Origin: Phoronis australis
Taxonomy: Eukaryota; Phoronida; Phoronidae
Length of the DNA stretch: 64,000 bases
Assembly (NCBI GenBank): GCA_002633005.1
Contig: NMRA01000042.1
Coordinates: 62,001-126,000, forward strand
Reading direction: 5' to 3'
Shown here: positions 1 to 14,711 of the stretch, in pieces
How positions within the stretch are numbered: position 1 is the stretch's first letter
Layout of the letters: the number at the start of each line of letters is the position of its first letter
Translations under genes and position numbers: made by a program
The notes under the pieces: generated by a model
Databases searched by the model: none
Seen by the model: the letters and a program-made list of their open reading frames with translations, nothing else
Told to the model about the DNA's origin: nothing

Positions 1-3000
1 AAAACAACATGGCTTTGCTGAATCACATCATTTTTGCGAACCCATAGAGTGGACTTTCTGTCAGTTATGCCTTTTTCAGATGTCTGAGACAACTGTGCAA
101 ACAATGATTATGATAAACACAGCTCAGTGTTAAGGTAAAAAATCAGCCACTGATACTGTGGTCCCGGAATGACGGGAAATGATTTCTTATTAGTTAACGT
201 TGTTGTTTACACCGCCCCCTGCTGCTCAATATTTGTAACAGTTTAATCTATACCGATGGGGGCTAATGAAGTAAAAATACTTGATTGAGTCACAGAAGGA
301 AAAAGTAAATTGCCAGGTGAAAGTACTCAGGAAATGTTCTCCTATTGCTCAGGGCCCACTAACTATGAATCCTGCAGCAGTTACAACGACGAGTAAACTT
401 CTCAACATGATAGTAAAAGTACCAGTCTTTCTTGAAGGGAAAACAACCGGTATTGAAATTATCTTTACTAAACACATAGCCCTGGTAATTTTGTAGGGGT
501 ATTGTCCGAGTCAATTACTCTTCCCCTAGCATACTATCCATGTAACAACAGGAAGTGACGTAAAAGGTTCGTCATTCACGTCCTTTGTACAAAAACAAAT
601 GAGCAACGTGGACTAGCTGTGGTTAATGGTGAGTAGGTCTGTATTGTGTATGTGCAATGGAAGTTCTTGTAGAACCGAGATGCAATAATTTTATATTGCT
701 GGGCTATCCATGTCACAAACGCATTTATTCCCCTGATAGCAAATAGTCACCATAGAAACGGCAACTCACATGGAGAAATACACTTTCAAGATAGCCAAGG
801 ATCCATATTTTACAAAACGTAAAACAAACCCCCCTTTAAGCCTGGTCGCCGTAACCGTTTATACCGACGTATGTAAGCGTTGGTGTACGTAAAATAGCCA
901 TTAATCTAATTTCCAAGGAATAAATCAAAACGTCCAGGATCTCCAAATTACATGTACTTTCAGAATAATAAGACGAGTACACGTGTAAATTACACGGTGT
1001 ATTGGTTTCCGTAAAATTAGGCAGGAATCGACTTCTGATCTTAAAAAAAATTTTTTAATGTGCAGTTAGTCATAGAGCCATTTTCGCTTTGCTGACAAAC
1101 AATTTTGGATTATTGTTGGACAGGATATGTTTATGAAGTTATTAAATTTGACCAAAAAAGCCGTTGTTTTTTCTGATTTGATGACAGATCGCCAAACCAC
1201 GCCGTTGTCTGCCAGACATTCAGTAGAATCTTTAATTCCTGCGCCATGTAAATAAGCATGAAATACTTTTGTTATTTAATGCGTTGAATTTGGCTCAGTG
1301 GCAAAGCTTTCGACTGCTCTTGCGACGGTAGTGATTCTGCGGTACTATTTTAAGTTCTTGCACGCCACCTGTGGCCACATCACATGACCAAATGAATATA
1401 TTATAAGTCTAAAAAGATTTCTGCTCTAACTGTGACTCGAACATAGGACCTTCTGCTAACCGTGAAGACACTCTAGTCTACTGAGCCATTGGGAATACAG
1501 TTGTAGACATCTCGACTTTAAGTTCCTGACTATATACATACAGTATAGATATTAATTCTGAAACCGGCGTGGAAAACATTTTTAAGCCTGGTCAGCACGC
1601 CGCCTGTAAAATCACTTTCCTGGTCAAGATGCTCCTTTAAGTACACGCTTAAGTTTAAATGCGGTTTGATTTAGGTTAGTTATCGTACAAAATGCGTAAT
1701 TAAAACCTGCTTGATCTTATACCGTACACAAGTTTGAGAAGAACTGGTTGTTTGTTATTGCTTCTGTACGGGCCCGTCATTTGGTTGTCACGGCGGGCTT
1801 GGATTTAGCCTCAGTCGCCGAAGCACCAATGTAGTCTGGAGAATTCTCGCCACTTATCTCCAGCAGTTACTAAGGAGAATAACATGATGATCTACAGTGT
1901 ATCTGTATATTTTGGCTCGAACGACCCCCCTCCGTTTGGCGAAGTGGGCTAAAGGGTCAATCTCAAAGAAACAACAAGTCCGAAAAGTAGAAAATGAGAC
2001 AAAAGTGCACTAAAAAAGCAGGAACTAACAAAACTCGGCGAATGTACAATTCATAGCTCTGAACAGAACCGTAAAAGCTCCACATTCTCAAAAATTTGAA
2101 CCCCCCGTTTTTAGGTTGGGTGCGTGCACGGTATACATGTAGATGAGCTGATAAATTTCGCCACCTACTGCACAACTGACAGCTACAAGAACTGCCACCG
2201 TGCGATTGCCGAGTCTTGCGTTGTCGTCATGTTAACATGTCCCGCGTGGGTAAGATGTGACGTCACCAGGCTCATCCGTTCCGTACGTTCCATTGTTAGC
2301 ATGATGCACAAAACATACAACTACAGAGAAGAGATATTTGCGAAACGTTCCCAAGATGAATTTATATCACTTTAAATTTGTTTAATCTGACATTTATTCC
2401 CTCGCGTAAATATAGCTTATGGTGAAATCTATCACGATTTCTTATCGAGCAAGCTCTTGTCCTCTGTCATTCTTCATAAATTATCTAATGTATTACAGGT
2501 GTATAGACATCTAAACGGATCGAAAAACAAATTAAATCCGTTTTGTCTTCATTAGCAACCAATGTTTGTGGGACTAAAATGGAGGACGGTCATAGTGGTT
2601 ACATCATTTCCGGTTCCCGTTTGGCTGGAACTAATTGAATGTCGGAACTACCCACTCTCATTCACTTTCCATTACACGAAAGCTTTTAGATTTCATTGCG
2701 CTATAAATCCCGTGAATATGAATACGTGACCATGATTTTGGTGAAAAAACACACTTTACTTGGACATCAGTCTCTGGAACAATGATAAGTACATGTACAT
2801 GTACCACTAAGGTATTGCTCTCCTAGTCGCAGACTGTAAAGTGGAGAAATTAGTTGAGAAAAATGCATTTTGTGAGATACGAACGAAGATGGGTTGATGG
2901 CCTACATGTGTAAACATACTGATTCCGGAGATGTCGTTGTGCTAAACCTTTCCCGAGAAGCGAGAATCGGTCTGTCGTGTCAAGGATTTCATGCAGTCCT

Positions 3001-3289
3001 GCGTGCCTCGAAGATACGTCTTTCAAGTGCGGCGAGATTACAAGTCTCTGCGAGATATCGCCGTTTACAAAAACCGTACCAAGGGATCACGCCAGGTTAC
3101 ACCGCTTGCACATTGCATTCGGAGGCAAGGTTTTAAGCTATCCACCTACATGTACACTGTACATTTACGTGTACAGCGCAACAGGCGTATGAGACGGGCA
3201 AAAATTATGCGGGAGTTGCTTTTTTCTTGTTTACCTATCGCTTGACAAATCACGCCAATATTCAAACCTGTCTAACCATGTTGTCTACC
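1..3289. other. No gene recognised
   Basis: Only short chance open frames are present. Three overlapping plus-strand frames at 2894-3245 have no recognisable domain. Confidence 0.6.
1425..1495 (-). repeat. tRNA-like sequence (SINE head or pseudogene)
   Basis: The minus strand has TGGCTCAGTAG (A box) and TGTTCGAGTCA (B box) about 37 bp apart. The anticodon and acceptor stems pair poorly. Confidence 0.35.
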
Positions 3290-3930
3290 TGCTTATGCGC
3301 ATGAAACCATGGCTCGCTGGTTCCCTGCGTGCCGCTAGGTGGGGCGGTAGCGCGCCAGCACGCAGGTACAGTATCAGTTAATTTTCCTTGGGAATTTTTT
3401 TTTACACCGGCGTTTCTGATTGGCTAGTCGAATTCTCAACAGGCAGTGCTTTACGCAAACAAGGGTGGCATGACTGATGGACTGAAGTGTAAATGTGGTC
3501 TGCTGAACAGACAAATCGGTGCTTAAAATATATTTTCACGAAATGTGTAGCCTAGAAAATTGTGGTTGTGCCTTTTCGGAATGTATTTTTCTACTGTCGA
3601 TCACTTTTGTTTACGATAGTGTCCTGTATCCATACAGTATGAATAACACACCGGTCAAATTGTCCAGATTGGCCTATGTGTTTATTGTACATGAATGTGC
3701 TTCAAGCACGCGGCTATTAAACGTCACTGCAGAAACGAAATAGTTGCTGCGACGCCACTTGCTTGACTAAAAATCGTTCACAGTCCGCCGTTTTTCATGG
3801 TGTTGTAAAGCTAACCAATGACTGTCGAGGTTACATCGACCAATGCTAAAGCGCGTGCCACTGCGGGATACCTGCGGGTTGGCTGGCTAAGCACGCAGGG
3901 AACAAGCGAGAAAACCATGGTTGACATTAT
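3290..3930. repeat. Inverted repeat arms ~600 bp apart (possible MITE)
   Basis: Text around 3305-3370 (catggctcgctggttccctg, cgtgc, acgcaggta) recurs inverted at about 3860-3920 (gcacgcagggaacaagcgag, aaaaccatgg). Arms are 60-70 bp and imperfect. No gene lies between them. Confidence 0.55.
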
Positions 3931-6900
3931 GGGCTGTCTTTTTTGCTTTGTCCTGTGAACGCAGCTCTCGAAACGAGATCCGAACCAAATTTGCATGTTT
4001 GGCCTAATGTAACACGACATGATTTTGCTTCGCTGCTTCTTTAGACAACTTCATTCAGTCATATCAGTGGCCCATACCATGAATAGACAAAAATCAGCAT
4101 CTCTATTACATGTAGATCAGCACAACAACCCAAGATGATTGATAATTCCTATACGCCACCCACAGGTCATGTGACCAACTGCCAATCGAACACTTAAACA
4201 ACATGGTGCTATAATTTTTTTCAACCCACAACAATTTTGAGCAAGTTTGGAAACTTTTTAACCCTGATAAACCGTAAAGCGTTGCCTAACGATTTGGTGA
4301 GAAGTGTCTCCGGCAACAAGCCTCCTATCTAAGAATGATATTCTTTGACTAACGATGCTTCCGTCTCTCTGGGAATGTACATGCACTGATAGCGCACCCG
4401 TTTTGATTTAGCTTAGAAAATGGGATGATGCCACGGAGTGTCGGGTTATCTAAGATGCGACTAATTAAGCTCAGGGACGACCGGAAAAACATGTGTCATT
4501 CAGCTACAAAAATACGAGCCAACGGGGTGGAGCTAAAATTGTGGCGACAATCAGATATAAGATTGTGGCTAAGGAAGGACAGCCGAATTTACCAGGATAC
4601 CCTGATATTTCTTACATAAACTTTTTGTGTAACTTGGCACACAGAGCAACCACTGCCAATGGTTAACAACTTTTTAAGACCTGCCAATGGGTTAGTATAA
4701 TAATACCTGTACAACACGTCTGTCCTGCTGGGCATAGATTGCTCCCTTTCAAATATCGACTACAGGCAGATGAAGTGCAGGTTCCACCAAAAATAGAGCA
4801 CCATTGGAACTGACCGTGAACTAAAAAGAGAAATACAGGTTGTTTGAGACGTTCAATGCCTCCAACTTTTCTTGAATGACCTGGATTACTTACGACAGTA
4901 GCTTTGTCAGACTCCGACAATCCACGAAAAGCTTCTAACCAGAGTTATTACGAGGCTAATTCGAAATCGCATTAAATTCGCATATTTTTCGAAACTTCGT
5001 CGGAGTTTAATATGACGTCATTGTGCCTACTCACTAGTTGTATATCTGTGAATAGTCTTGACAGTAAGTTGTCGCGATTTCGACAAAGTGCATGGAACAG
5101 CGCCTTTTTCGAGATTTTGTAGAAATTTTGTCAATATTGATACGGGGTCTAGGCGAAAAGAAATCGATAGTCACAGAACTCGCAGTGTTGGGTGTCGAAA
5201 CTGCCAAATTACACTTTGTTTTAAAAACTACTGTGTTACAATTAGAAAGAGTCACCTGTTCTTTAACTAAATCTTGAATGTACGCTTCCTTCTTACTCAC
5301 TATACCCAAAACTCGGATTAAAAGCAATCTACTCAACTCTCTGAAGTCTAATGTAACTCAACCATTTCTATTCCATGCTGGTAATGATTTCCGTCCATCC
5401 TCAAACGGACCATTAAAGTAAAAACGTGTGTCAAAACATCAATTCTGACAAGATTGGCCAATCTATCCTAAACTAGGTCAATTGTTTTTGATGGTAAAAA
5501 GCAATTGCGGTTTGGCGATTTTTTTAAAGTAGCTACTTGAATTACTAACGCTAATTCTTGATGTTTATTGTTAGGCTGTAAGAAGCAGAGATATGTCCCT
5601 TGAGACGATTGCATTTCCATATAGTCAATGATCAAAGAACTAAGCATTATGCGCCTAAAACTACAATAGTAGCCAGTATTGAGATAACAAAGAACAAAAA
5701 CGAAAATCTAAAAAAATGAAGTTAACATATACCTTGAGATGTACCCAGGAGACAGATGGCTAAGACTACTCGCAACATGGCTGATTGCTGAAGGGAGTGA
5801 AGAGAGGTGGGGAGACGGGAGATAAAGGATATTGCCTGTCAGGTGTCCGGCGAGAACCACCATATGGGCGACGGCATGGGCCCAGGAAGAGGATTACGTC
5901 CGGATACGACGATAACGACTGCGTTGTGACGTCAGCCATGGTGGGACTGTTATCGTGGTACCGCACGTGCTATGATTCAGGGCAGTGAGCACAGATAGAC
6001 AGCAAAATCAATATTTTGTAAGATAGTTTGAAGAATTAATCTGCTGGACCTGTAATTATTTTGAATAACACTCGTTTTTAATTTACGTGAAGCCCCCCAA
6101 TACTAATTATACGGAAGTTGTTGGCATAACGTTCCCGGTTCCTGCTGAGATATTATCCATGATGTGTAACTCAAATATTATTTCTTTAGCAAATTTTAAT
6201 GTTTCTGAGTTGAGCGAATAAGAGGGTTCAACAATGATTGTTTTGTATGTGGTACATCAAAATGACTCACGACCTTTCAAATTTATCCCCAAAGCTTCGC
6301 TTTGAATTACCTAGCATTAATTGTAGAAAATTTAACCTTGAGTGTCCGCAAAAAAGTCGGAAAATTTGCCAATCAAATACCATATGGACCAATGTGTTTG
6401 TGAAAATCACAATTTTGTGAAAACAAGTAAAACTTGTCTAGTTCCCAACCAAGCAATCTGATTTATGTAAGCATTAACCTTCGTCAAAGATAGGTCCAAG
6501 GGGTTGATCCTCATGTGTCAGAATCTTAACCCGCCTGGTGACCCTCATCAACTTAATTCCTCTTCTTGGCCTCGATCGTGGCTAGTTTAGAAGATTTCTG
6601 AATTCACCACAGAATCCGACCATGACAATGACGATTAGTGTTATGCCTGCTGGTTTAAAGGGATACGTGAAACCAAAAGTCATGCATCTCCACCAAAGCC
6701 TTTCAGATTACGTAGCCACACGTACGTCGAAGAAAGTTACAGTGCTTCTGAGAGTTAACCATCCCCAGTTCTCCCTTTTAGTACACATTAACATCGCTTT
6801 GAGAGCGAGAACTAAGTAACCCGCTTCATAGGAGAGTTAGCCAATGAAATTCATGTTCCCTTAACAATAGTAAATAAAAGGTATGATAGGGCATGGTAGG

Positions 6901-9450
6901 CGGTGGTCCAAAATTTGTAGGGCTTCTAGAAAGTGTTTTTTGTGAGTACTTTAGGGGAGCACTTTTATTTTGGTGCTTTTTAATTCATTTACTAGAATCT
7001 AAAAAGTTCCCACATATAAAGTTGCACATTTTTGAGAAATTTGAGTTTGAAGTTGCATAATAACCACCATAGAGCTTTGAGACCATATATTTGTAAGACC
7101 AACGGTTTTTGCTATCTTTTTGTAAAACAAGTATTATGGTCCCATCGATGTCACTGTATTGAACAATATTACACTCACATTACATGTTTTACTATTGTAG
7201 ATTAATTATAAACAGTGAAATTTAAATAATGTAAAGTGACACCTGGTGGCAGATAAAAACTTAGTCTGAATGTTACTAGGAGGTTATTCTGGCATTGTCT
7301 GGCAACACAACTAACGCAAAACACTTGAGACTGGGCAAAATTTGTGCCTCAATGACTGAACCATTGACTAATGGTGTAAAATATAGCTTGTTTTCATAAT
7401 ACACCAAAAATATGTTATAGTACAAAAACAATATAGTTGAATGATCTCTATGAACTTTTTGTGCACACAGACTGTATGAAAATGATACAGTAGATTATTC
7501 TGATAGCGTTTAGCCAGCCGTATGAGACAAATACATTACAATAATCAAGTTATGTACTTTCTATAACTTTATCAACAAATAAGAAATTCACTTTTAATAC
7601 AAAAAACGAAATAACAGGGTTGGAGGCATATTTAGGGTTGATTTCTCAAAGAACTATCCAATGTTGTGCAGTCAGTGTTGCTGATGTTACTTCAGTTGTC
7701 ACAGCTGCACGTTTCTGTACAGTTTGACCCAGCATCGCAGCACAAACTCAATTTCCCTGTTCTTTTTGCATTTGCAGCGTTCATCGTTTAGTAATGTCAA
7801 TGGAGATGCGGGCATTGCACACACTTTAAATGCAAAGCTCCACCTCCAAAGAGCCAACCATGGTCGATTAGAGAGGGTACAGCACTGCGTACTAGGGAGG
7901 GCCCGCATGAAATGAAGGGTCAAACACTAAGTCCTTGTTTGGAGGCGGTCAGGATTTGGGCACTCGTTTGATTCAAAATATGTTATAATGGGCTGAGTTA
8001 ATTAGAGTCAGCAAGTGAATTAGTGAACACTAGCCTCAATTCACTTTCATTTGTCTTAGTCGGGCACAAACTACAACAGTGAGTAGCTTCAACAGTCGTT
8101 TCTTAAGACTGCCTGTCCAAATAACTTCATGCACACCAGCTTTCTAAAGAACAGTTTCAAAGTCTTGCTTTAGTTTTGAAAGGCAAATGACATCTCCATG
8201 TGTTAGAAGCTTTGATTCAATGAACTCCAAACAAAACTGTAGAAAAACAACTCTGAAAACTGTGGATTCGTCACTCTTACAATCTTTGTCTATTTTTATA
8301 GCAAGCTGGGGTACTTGGCTTCTAAAACATAGGGTCTTTATCTTTGAATTCCATTTGCATATTCAGGGCTCTGGACTGAGCTGTTGCTTTCGATACAAGT
8401 CCAACTGAAAAAACCCAAACTGTTAACACTGATTCAAAATTTAACTATGAGCGAGTTGGCATGCAAATTTTGCAGACAGACTTATCAGGAACTGATCCAC
8501 CACCAGCCTAACAAAATTACATGCCGACTGATCTGTCGCCTAAAAATGTTGATCATCTAATAATTAGATTAGTTGATGCAACTGGAAATAAATAAGCTGA
8601 TATACCAGTGCAGTGATTAAAATTATTTTTTTTAATCAGATGCTCATGCCATAGTCAAGCGATTTACACTTAAGGTAATCGACGTTTGACGAAGTGGACA
8701 GTGGCTTCCATCGTCCTCAAATTTCGACGGCGACAATGGCCACTTAGGCACTTTAATTTGACGAAATGGACAGTGGCTATCACTGTCATCACATTACGTT
8801 GGGGACGCTGGCCACTTATGGACTTTAATTTAATTACCATTGCAGTTACCTAAAAAATTAATGTTTACAAGAAATTGAGAAGAGATTATCCCTATCCCAG
8901 GATTACGGAAGGGGATGACGGTCACTTTGGAATGTTGACTGCAACCATCTATTCCATTTAACCTTCTCAAAATGTTTGACTTAAAGTGCTTAAAATCACA
9001 CCCACAGTATAACGCCATATGATTATCCCCTGGCGCAAGCGGTGTTGATGTGGCAACTGAACAAGGAAGTGTTCAAAAAACAGGATTGCATGAATATTTG
9101 TTTAAACTGGGAACAAATGAAAACATTAACGGCCTCCTCAGAGGCATCTCTCTACGCAGTACTTCTAAACTTATAGGAACCTGAATTATGGTTTAACCAA
9201 TGCAATGCAATCCGGCATATGGAGTACCTGTGGTATGATCACCGTCTCTACTGGGTCAGCGGTATTATCTAGTAAGACCTAGGCATCCAAGGGGCTGTAC
9301 AAGTTAAAAAAGCAACTGGTGATAATAATGAAACCCACTTGGAAAACACAATGATGTACCTTTCAAAGTTATAAAGTTGTTACTTCTTCCTCTTTCTTGA
9401 AATGTGGTCCGTAATATACTTTTCCTGCTAACAAATGATCCACTCTGGTT
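3931..9450. other. No gene recognised
   Basis: Apart from the tandem units near 8.7 kb this stretch holds only short frames without motifs. Opposed overlapping frames at 5034-5336 and 7699-7923 look like chance. Confidence 0.6.
8680..8825 (+). repeat. Two ~72-bp tandem units
   Basis: tttgacgaagtggacagtgg ... ggccacttaggcacttta is followed by tttgacgaaatggacagtgg ... ggccacttatggacttta. Each unit holds an internal short inverted repeat (agtgg..ccact). Confidence 0.75.
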
Positions 9451-10560
9451 TCAGAATGTTCCTATCTTGTTCACGTTCATTGGGTGTTTCAGATTTTGGA
9501 AGTCTAATAATATTGATTTTCTTGGGAAATTTTGGGTAACATCTGTATCACTTTCATCAGATTCAGCTTTAGTACTACTGCTGGTGTCAAGTTGCTCCTC
9601 CGACAAGTTATCGCTAGCTATAATAGTAGTATTGTGGACGTTTAATATGTTGGAGCAAATTGGCACTCGGCACGTGACGCCCAACTTCATCTTATCGGAT
9701 AGGGTTTGCGTCATAATTCCCACAAGGTGAGGGTGTGACAGGGGAGATTGCTTTAGGGCACATTGTTCTGGGTTAGCTCGTATAATGTGGACATGCTGCA
9801 ATTTTACAATTGCAGCCAGTGAATAGATGATTTTCAAAATAGCCGCGGTCAAGTCGTTGGTGAACAGGTTTTAGCGCCACCTGCAGATCCAGTGTAATGC
9901 GGACGTGAGTTTTGTACCTGCGGCGTTTCGTGATTTGGATGTTGTACATGTAGAATACAACAGTTTATGGTTTCATGACTTGTTACATAAAAAGACAACT
10001 TGTAGGTTTTTTGCAAATTTTGAAAACTGGGAATTAGATGACGTTTTACATTAAACTGATCGGAGGCAAACTGAATATACACCCCCTAGTAGAAATTAAA
10101 TATTTGTATTTGACGAGTTTGACATCACTTTTCAGGACTGTATTGCAATACGACAGTCCAGGAAAGAAATGTCCTTTTTCCTGTAGGCAAGAAAACGCGT
10201 TGTTTTTATTGTTCTTGTTTTACAAATGTAGGACTGATTCGCGAAATCATGTCGGAATTTGTTACATTCACGTGGGCCTATACTTGTCAAGAGTATCTAA
10301 TTTTTTATCGTCAGAGGTGCAGCCCACAGCACAGCAGTGAATTTAAACTTTGCAGTCATTGAAAGTTCGGATACAGTTGATGCAGCCGATACAAACTTGA
10401 AAAAGGCGAGGCAATAGCAAATAACACGAGAAACTCCAATGGTGCGATAACGAGGTTAAATACATGTAACTGCTTTACGGATGTTGCAGCATATTCTGGG
10501 CAAATGCCGCAAGATTCAAGTGTCGTTCTGTAACACGAGACCACCTTATTAGACTTAATG
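9451..10560 (-). mobile_element. Decayed THAP-type element relic
   Basis: At about 10267-10325 the minus strand reads CCAVGCTSDDKKLDTLDKYR before a stop, clearly related to CCCVVGCNSD..DKLDKYP in the 37.6-kb element. Flanking DNA at 10480-10560 also resembles 37880-37960. Downstream on the same strand, 9852-9451 is open for 133 codons with an acidic Ser-rich linker (EEQLDTSSSTKAESDESD), as expected of an element-protein linker. Stops separate the pieces and no clear terminal repeats remain. Confidence 0.45.
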
Positions 10561-11302
10561 GACCTGGTTTGATTGTGCTTATGAACATATTATTTATATG
10601 AAAATCACTAATCCGGCTGTTGATTCACTTTTCTTCAAAATAAATGTTTCATGTACACGTACATGTTACTGTTGCACTGCTGGATGGCACCACTCTGTGA
10701 AATGGAGAATCTTTAACGAATTCAGGTAGCCGTTAACTAATCCTGCATGAAGTATTCAAACATCATGTTGGTTGACACCCCTTTATGACAATAAATTTGA
10801 AATCTACAGGTACGTGTAATTTAATTGGTTTCATAATTAAACTAGTATCTGTTTATGCTGAGTTTTAGCAGAAAGAAGTGTTTTAAGGCTGAGACTGTTC
10901 ATTTCGCTTTTTGTCTCCTTTTGCCAGGCTGCTCTTTCGGCGGAAGTGAGGGGGCAAAAACCTGAGACAGAAAAAGTTTCTGAGGTGAAATGGCTCACAG
11001 CTATTCATTCCGTTCTCATGCAGTTGTAGACAGACTGGACTAAAGGAAAGTGTAAAAGCTCAGAGATGTTTGAGCTGACACAGCCATGAGAACCGCAGTG
11101 CTCTCGAGACGTTAAACAAGTCTGCGCAATCAGCCATTATCTGCATAATTATACATTTTAACTCTGTAAAAGTAGATATTTACTTAAAGTAGAAAGCCTG
11201 TAATATTGGATTGTTGACTGTTTACCAATGTGTAATTAATAGAGTATCGTAATTACGTTTTAGCAAAGTTTAGTGAAGAACAAAGGTATGTTGATAGCAA
11301 GA

Positions 11303-11464
11303 CAAATGTAGCAACAGCCTACATGTAGTCAAATGTAGCAACAGCCTACATGTAGTCAAATGTAGCAACAGTCTACATGTAGTCAAATGTAGCAACAACC
11401 TACATGTAGTCAAATGTAGCAACAGCCTACATGTAGTCAAATGTAGCAACAGCCTACATGCAGT
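11303..11464. repeat. 27-bp minisatellite, six units
   Basis: The unit caaatgtagcaacagcctac + atgtagt is repeated six times with one or two substitutions. Because 27 is a multiple of three it creates an open frame (repeating LTTCRLLLH) that is not a gene. Confidence 0.95.
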
Positions 11465-12994
11465 CAAATTGTGTTTCATATAATTGTTCAGGGTGAGATT
11501 TCAAAATCGCTGTTACAATTTTTTTAGAGTATCATTTCGTTTTCATTTTATGCAACTTTGGATTCTTTCATGAAAATCATAGAAGCCATACATTTTGATA
11601 GTCCCTGATACTAAACTGGAAAGTTTTTTAAAACTTTAAAAAAAAAACAATTCCTAACCGTGTTTTGGAAAGTTGCGTGTAAATCTTGGTACCGGTACCG
11701 GTGTGTGACTGTTTCATATGAATATCAACATATATTTCTGAGATATAATGTTCCGAAGTTATCCAAATTTGGGAAATACTTGGGATTCTACATACAAGTA
11801 ACCCTGCACTCGTCTTACTGTTACACTGTTGTCCGGGAAACCGTGACGTGACTGTGAATATTGTCGTCTGCTAAAAACTCAGGCAAATATCCAGAATGGT
11901 AATGTTCTGTAAATAGACCTGTTATTAGTCACGGATCAAATCTTATCCAACATCCAATCAACTATTTGTCAAGTGTGAGAAAGCACTTAACAGGGTTTGA
12001 CGTTGAAAGCAAATGAAAAAGTTAGAAACGTTAACTGTTCGATATGAGGACTGAGATTCGTTGTACTTTGAAGTGTTATAAGCATGAATTGTTTTCAGCC
12101 GTTTCGCACGACAAAACGGATTTAATAAAAATGTCAACTGCGTCTATTAATCTTAACTTAATGGCAAACTAATGAATTGCGGGATTAAAGAGCATTACGT
12201 GGAATTTAAAGCGAGGCGTGATTAACGATTTAACTGGTAGATAAATCAGGGGATTCACATCATTTGAGCTAAGACTGCAGAACTAGCAGGCTGGGCTAGA
12301 AACCAAATAGGATCAAGACGAAAATTTGAACTGATCATTTTGCAAAAGCAGAGGAAAATCAATACCTCGGAACTTCTTTTTCAAAGTAGGTAAGACACTA
12401 TCGAATTTATACTGGCATCAGTGTTAATGTGAATGTATTCAATCAAGGGAAGGCACAAAACTGCGGGAAGCCAATTCCGTTGAAATTTATCCCCGGGAGA
12501 TTTGGAGCGCATAAGTTGAGGCAAAGGTTGTCATTTCACAATTGTGTTTTAGTAAAGTGCTACTGGTAATCAGAATGTTCCGTGTAGTAGTGGGCTTCTT
12601 GAGGAATGGATTATACCTCGAGGTAGAGAATCTGCAGCCATAGGGCTCCACAAGATAGGGGTCCTTGTAGTTGCAAGTGCCCTTCAAGAGCTGAAGTAGC
12701 CGGAAGGATAGAACTGAAGCGACGGGGAGAGGTTGCTGTAACTCAAAAACTGTGACGACCGCGAGATGAAGCTGCCGGGGGACTCCAAGACTGTCTTTTG
12801 CTTAGGAGTCACGAAAAACCTTAATCCATCCGTGGCGTATTTAATTGTTACGTCTAATCCGAACATGCGTACTGACAAATAGGGGCTTGTCTCGTTCGCA
12901 GCTAAATGTACAATGCTGGCGTTTTCGCTAAAGCAATAACGCCTGTTGCAAGTACCAGTTGTTCGCGCGCGCCTCACGGCGCTTTAAATTGAAA

Positions 12995-13200
12995 ATCAAC
13001 CACCGCACACAGAGGAACCAGCGAATATCACTTTAAATATAACCGATCATAACGGTTACCATCGTAAACAAGAGAACTATTGGATATCACTCTAAATATA
13101 ACGATAACCACCGTAAATCAGGGAATTAGTGAATATCGCTAACAACCCTAACACAACGGATCTTGTGAATATCTCTCTAAATATGACTGATCATATCCGC
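12995..13200 (+). repeat. Degenerate ~60-bp tandem repeat
   Basis: Three to four units carry variants of gaatatcactttaaatataac and accgtaaacaagagaact. Confidence 0.55.
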
Positions 13201-13364
13201 CGTACACAAAGAAACTAATAGGGTTCAATTAATGCAAATCAAATGCTACTAAGAAAGTCTGTACCTTTCAAAAAGACACACAACAGACAAAATGAAATTC
13301 ATATATTCTTCAACAGGGAATTAAAGTTTTCACTGAATCCCATGAATCTCTAATGTGTTTCTTT

Positions 13365-14535
13365 TTGAAAAACGAAGCGTCGCTCGCTGCAATCACTGCA
13401 GTGACTTAGCACCACGCAGTTGGTGTCATCTGTACGCGTGGACAGCCACCGTAGCGTCTAAGGCTGGCGACCAGCACAATTTCGCCATATGCATGTAGGT
13501 GCGTGAGTCGTCGACAACTCCATCAGTTCTCAGTCCACTGCAGATCAAGCAATGGGTTAATCATTTCCAATTGAGTACTAATTCAATTTTTGGTTGACCG
13601 AAAATACTTCTACGTGTATAACAGCAAAATAGTGTTCAATCTACATGCACGTATGTCCAAAATGATTCGCCGCACAAACATAGCTGGCGACATTGTGATC
13701 ACTCTGTCGTGCGCCTCGTCGTCATTTCAATGAACAATGTTTTTAATGACGTGCTCTCAGATTCTGTCAAGTCAGTTAAAATACCGCTTTAATATTAGAA
13801 AAACGCCTTGTTAAAAAATTAGAGAAACTCTTAGCCACAGACGGCAAAGGTTACGGTTTTCGTATCGATTTTTGGAAAATTCAAGTTCATGAAGTTTAAC
13901 TTGCTCGCCTCTGTACATCTACGTGTTATTTAGCCCGCTTGGTGAGCATATTGGCGTGTTTCACGTTAGACCAGCGAAAGGAGCCAAGGTAATTGCATGA
14001 TAAGCGAAAAAGATTTCACAGAAAATGGATATTTTTAATTAAAGTTGAGCGGTAGTAACTGCAACCAGCCGAGGTTTAGTGATGCACGCGCGCCAGTGTT
14101 TGTTGGATGCCCCCTGTCTACTCAAATAAATGAACCATAGTACAAAGAAAACTAAAAAAGATGGAGCTTTAAATAGAAACTTTATTCAATTTAACTGGAA
14201 ATCAACCCCCTCCGAGGTGGATGCCCGTGCCGTCGCATCCCCACCCCCTTTCTGCAAGCTACTGGTTGCAACAAACGCTCGATCGTCAATTGAAAATGTC
14301 GCGAAAAGCAAGTATCTATGAAATTGAACTTTAAGAATGCCGTATCAGTAAAACAAAATAAATATCGGATCACCGGTAAATAGATCTCAAACCCTATCTT
14401 AACCTTTGTTGGCCTAAATGGGTATGTCGAGGATTTACTTTTGGAGACAGAATTGGTTTTATGCTTTTTTAGAAATGGTGATAGAATAAATACCAGGTCC
14501 ATTTGTTAGGGTGAAGAGAAATGATGAATTAAACA
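13365..14535 (+). repeat. ~1.2-kb direct duplication, copy 1
   Basis: This segment, from ctttttgaaaaacgaagcgt to gatgaattaaaca, recurs at about 14712-15925. The two copies differ by a few percent and small indels. Copy 1 stops at a single N (14536), so an assembly or allelic origin is likely. No recognisable gene lies in it. Confidence 0.85.
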
Positions 14536-14711
14536 NTTTTAGCTTAAACGGTAAGGCTCACACTTAATATGTTTTGGTGAATTTATCCCCCGGTACCACA
14601 TGTACATGTACATGTAGCTAGTCATGTTCAATCATTCCCCGCCATTTTTATTTACATGCATCAAGACTTATGTTTGACATCAGCTTGTAACGAACTAGAC
14701 CGTTGTTTGTT

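Noticed and set aside
11303-11464. CRISPR-like array
   Set aside because: Direct repeats without unique spacers, in a eukaryotic context; a minisatellite explains it.
11270-11479. Open frame with repeating LTTCRLLLH
   Set aside because: It is produced by the 27-bp minisatellite, whose length is a multiple of three.
12487-12977. Two adjacent minus-strand frames (66 and 97 codons)
   Set aside because: No domain, no convincing splice sites and no repeat-family match; treated as chance.
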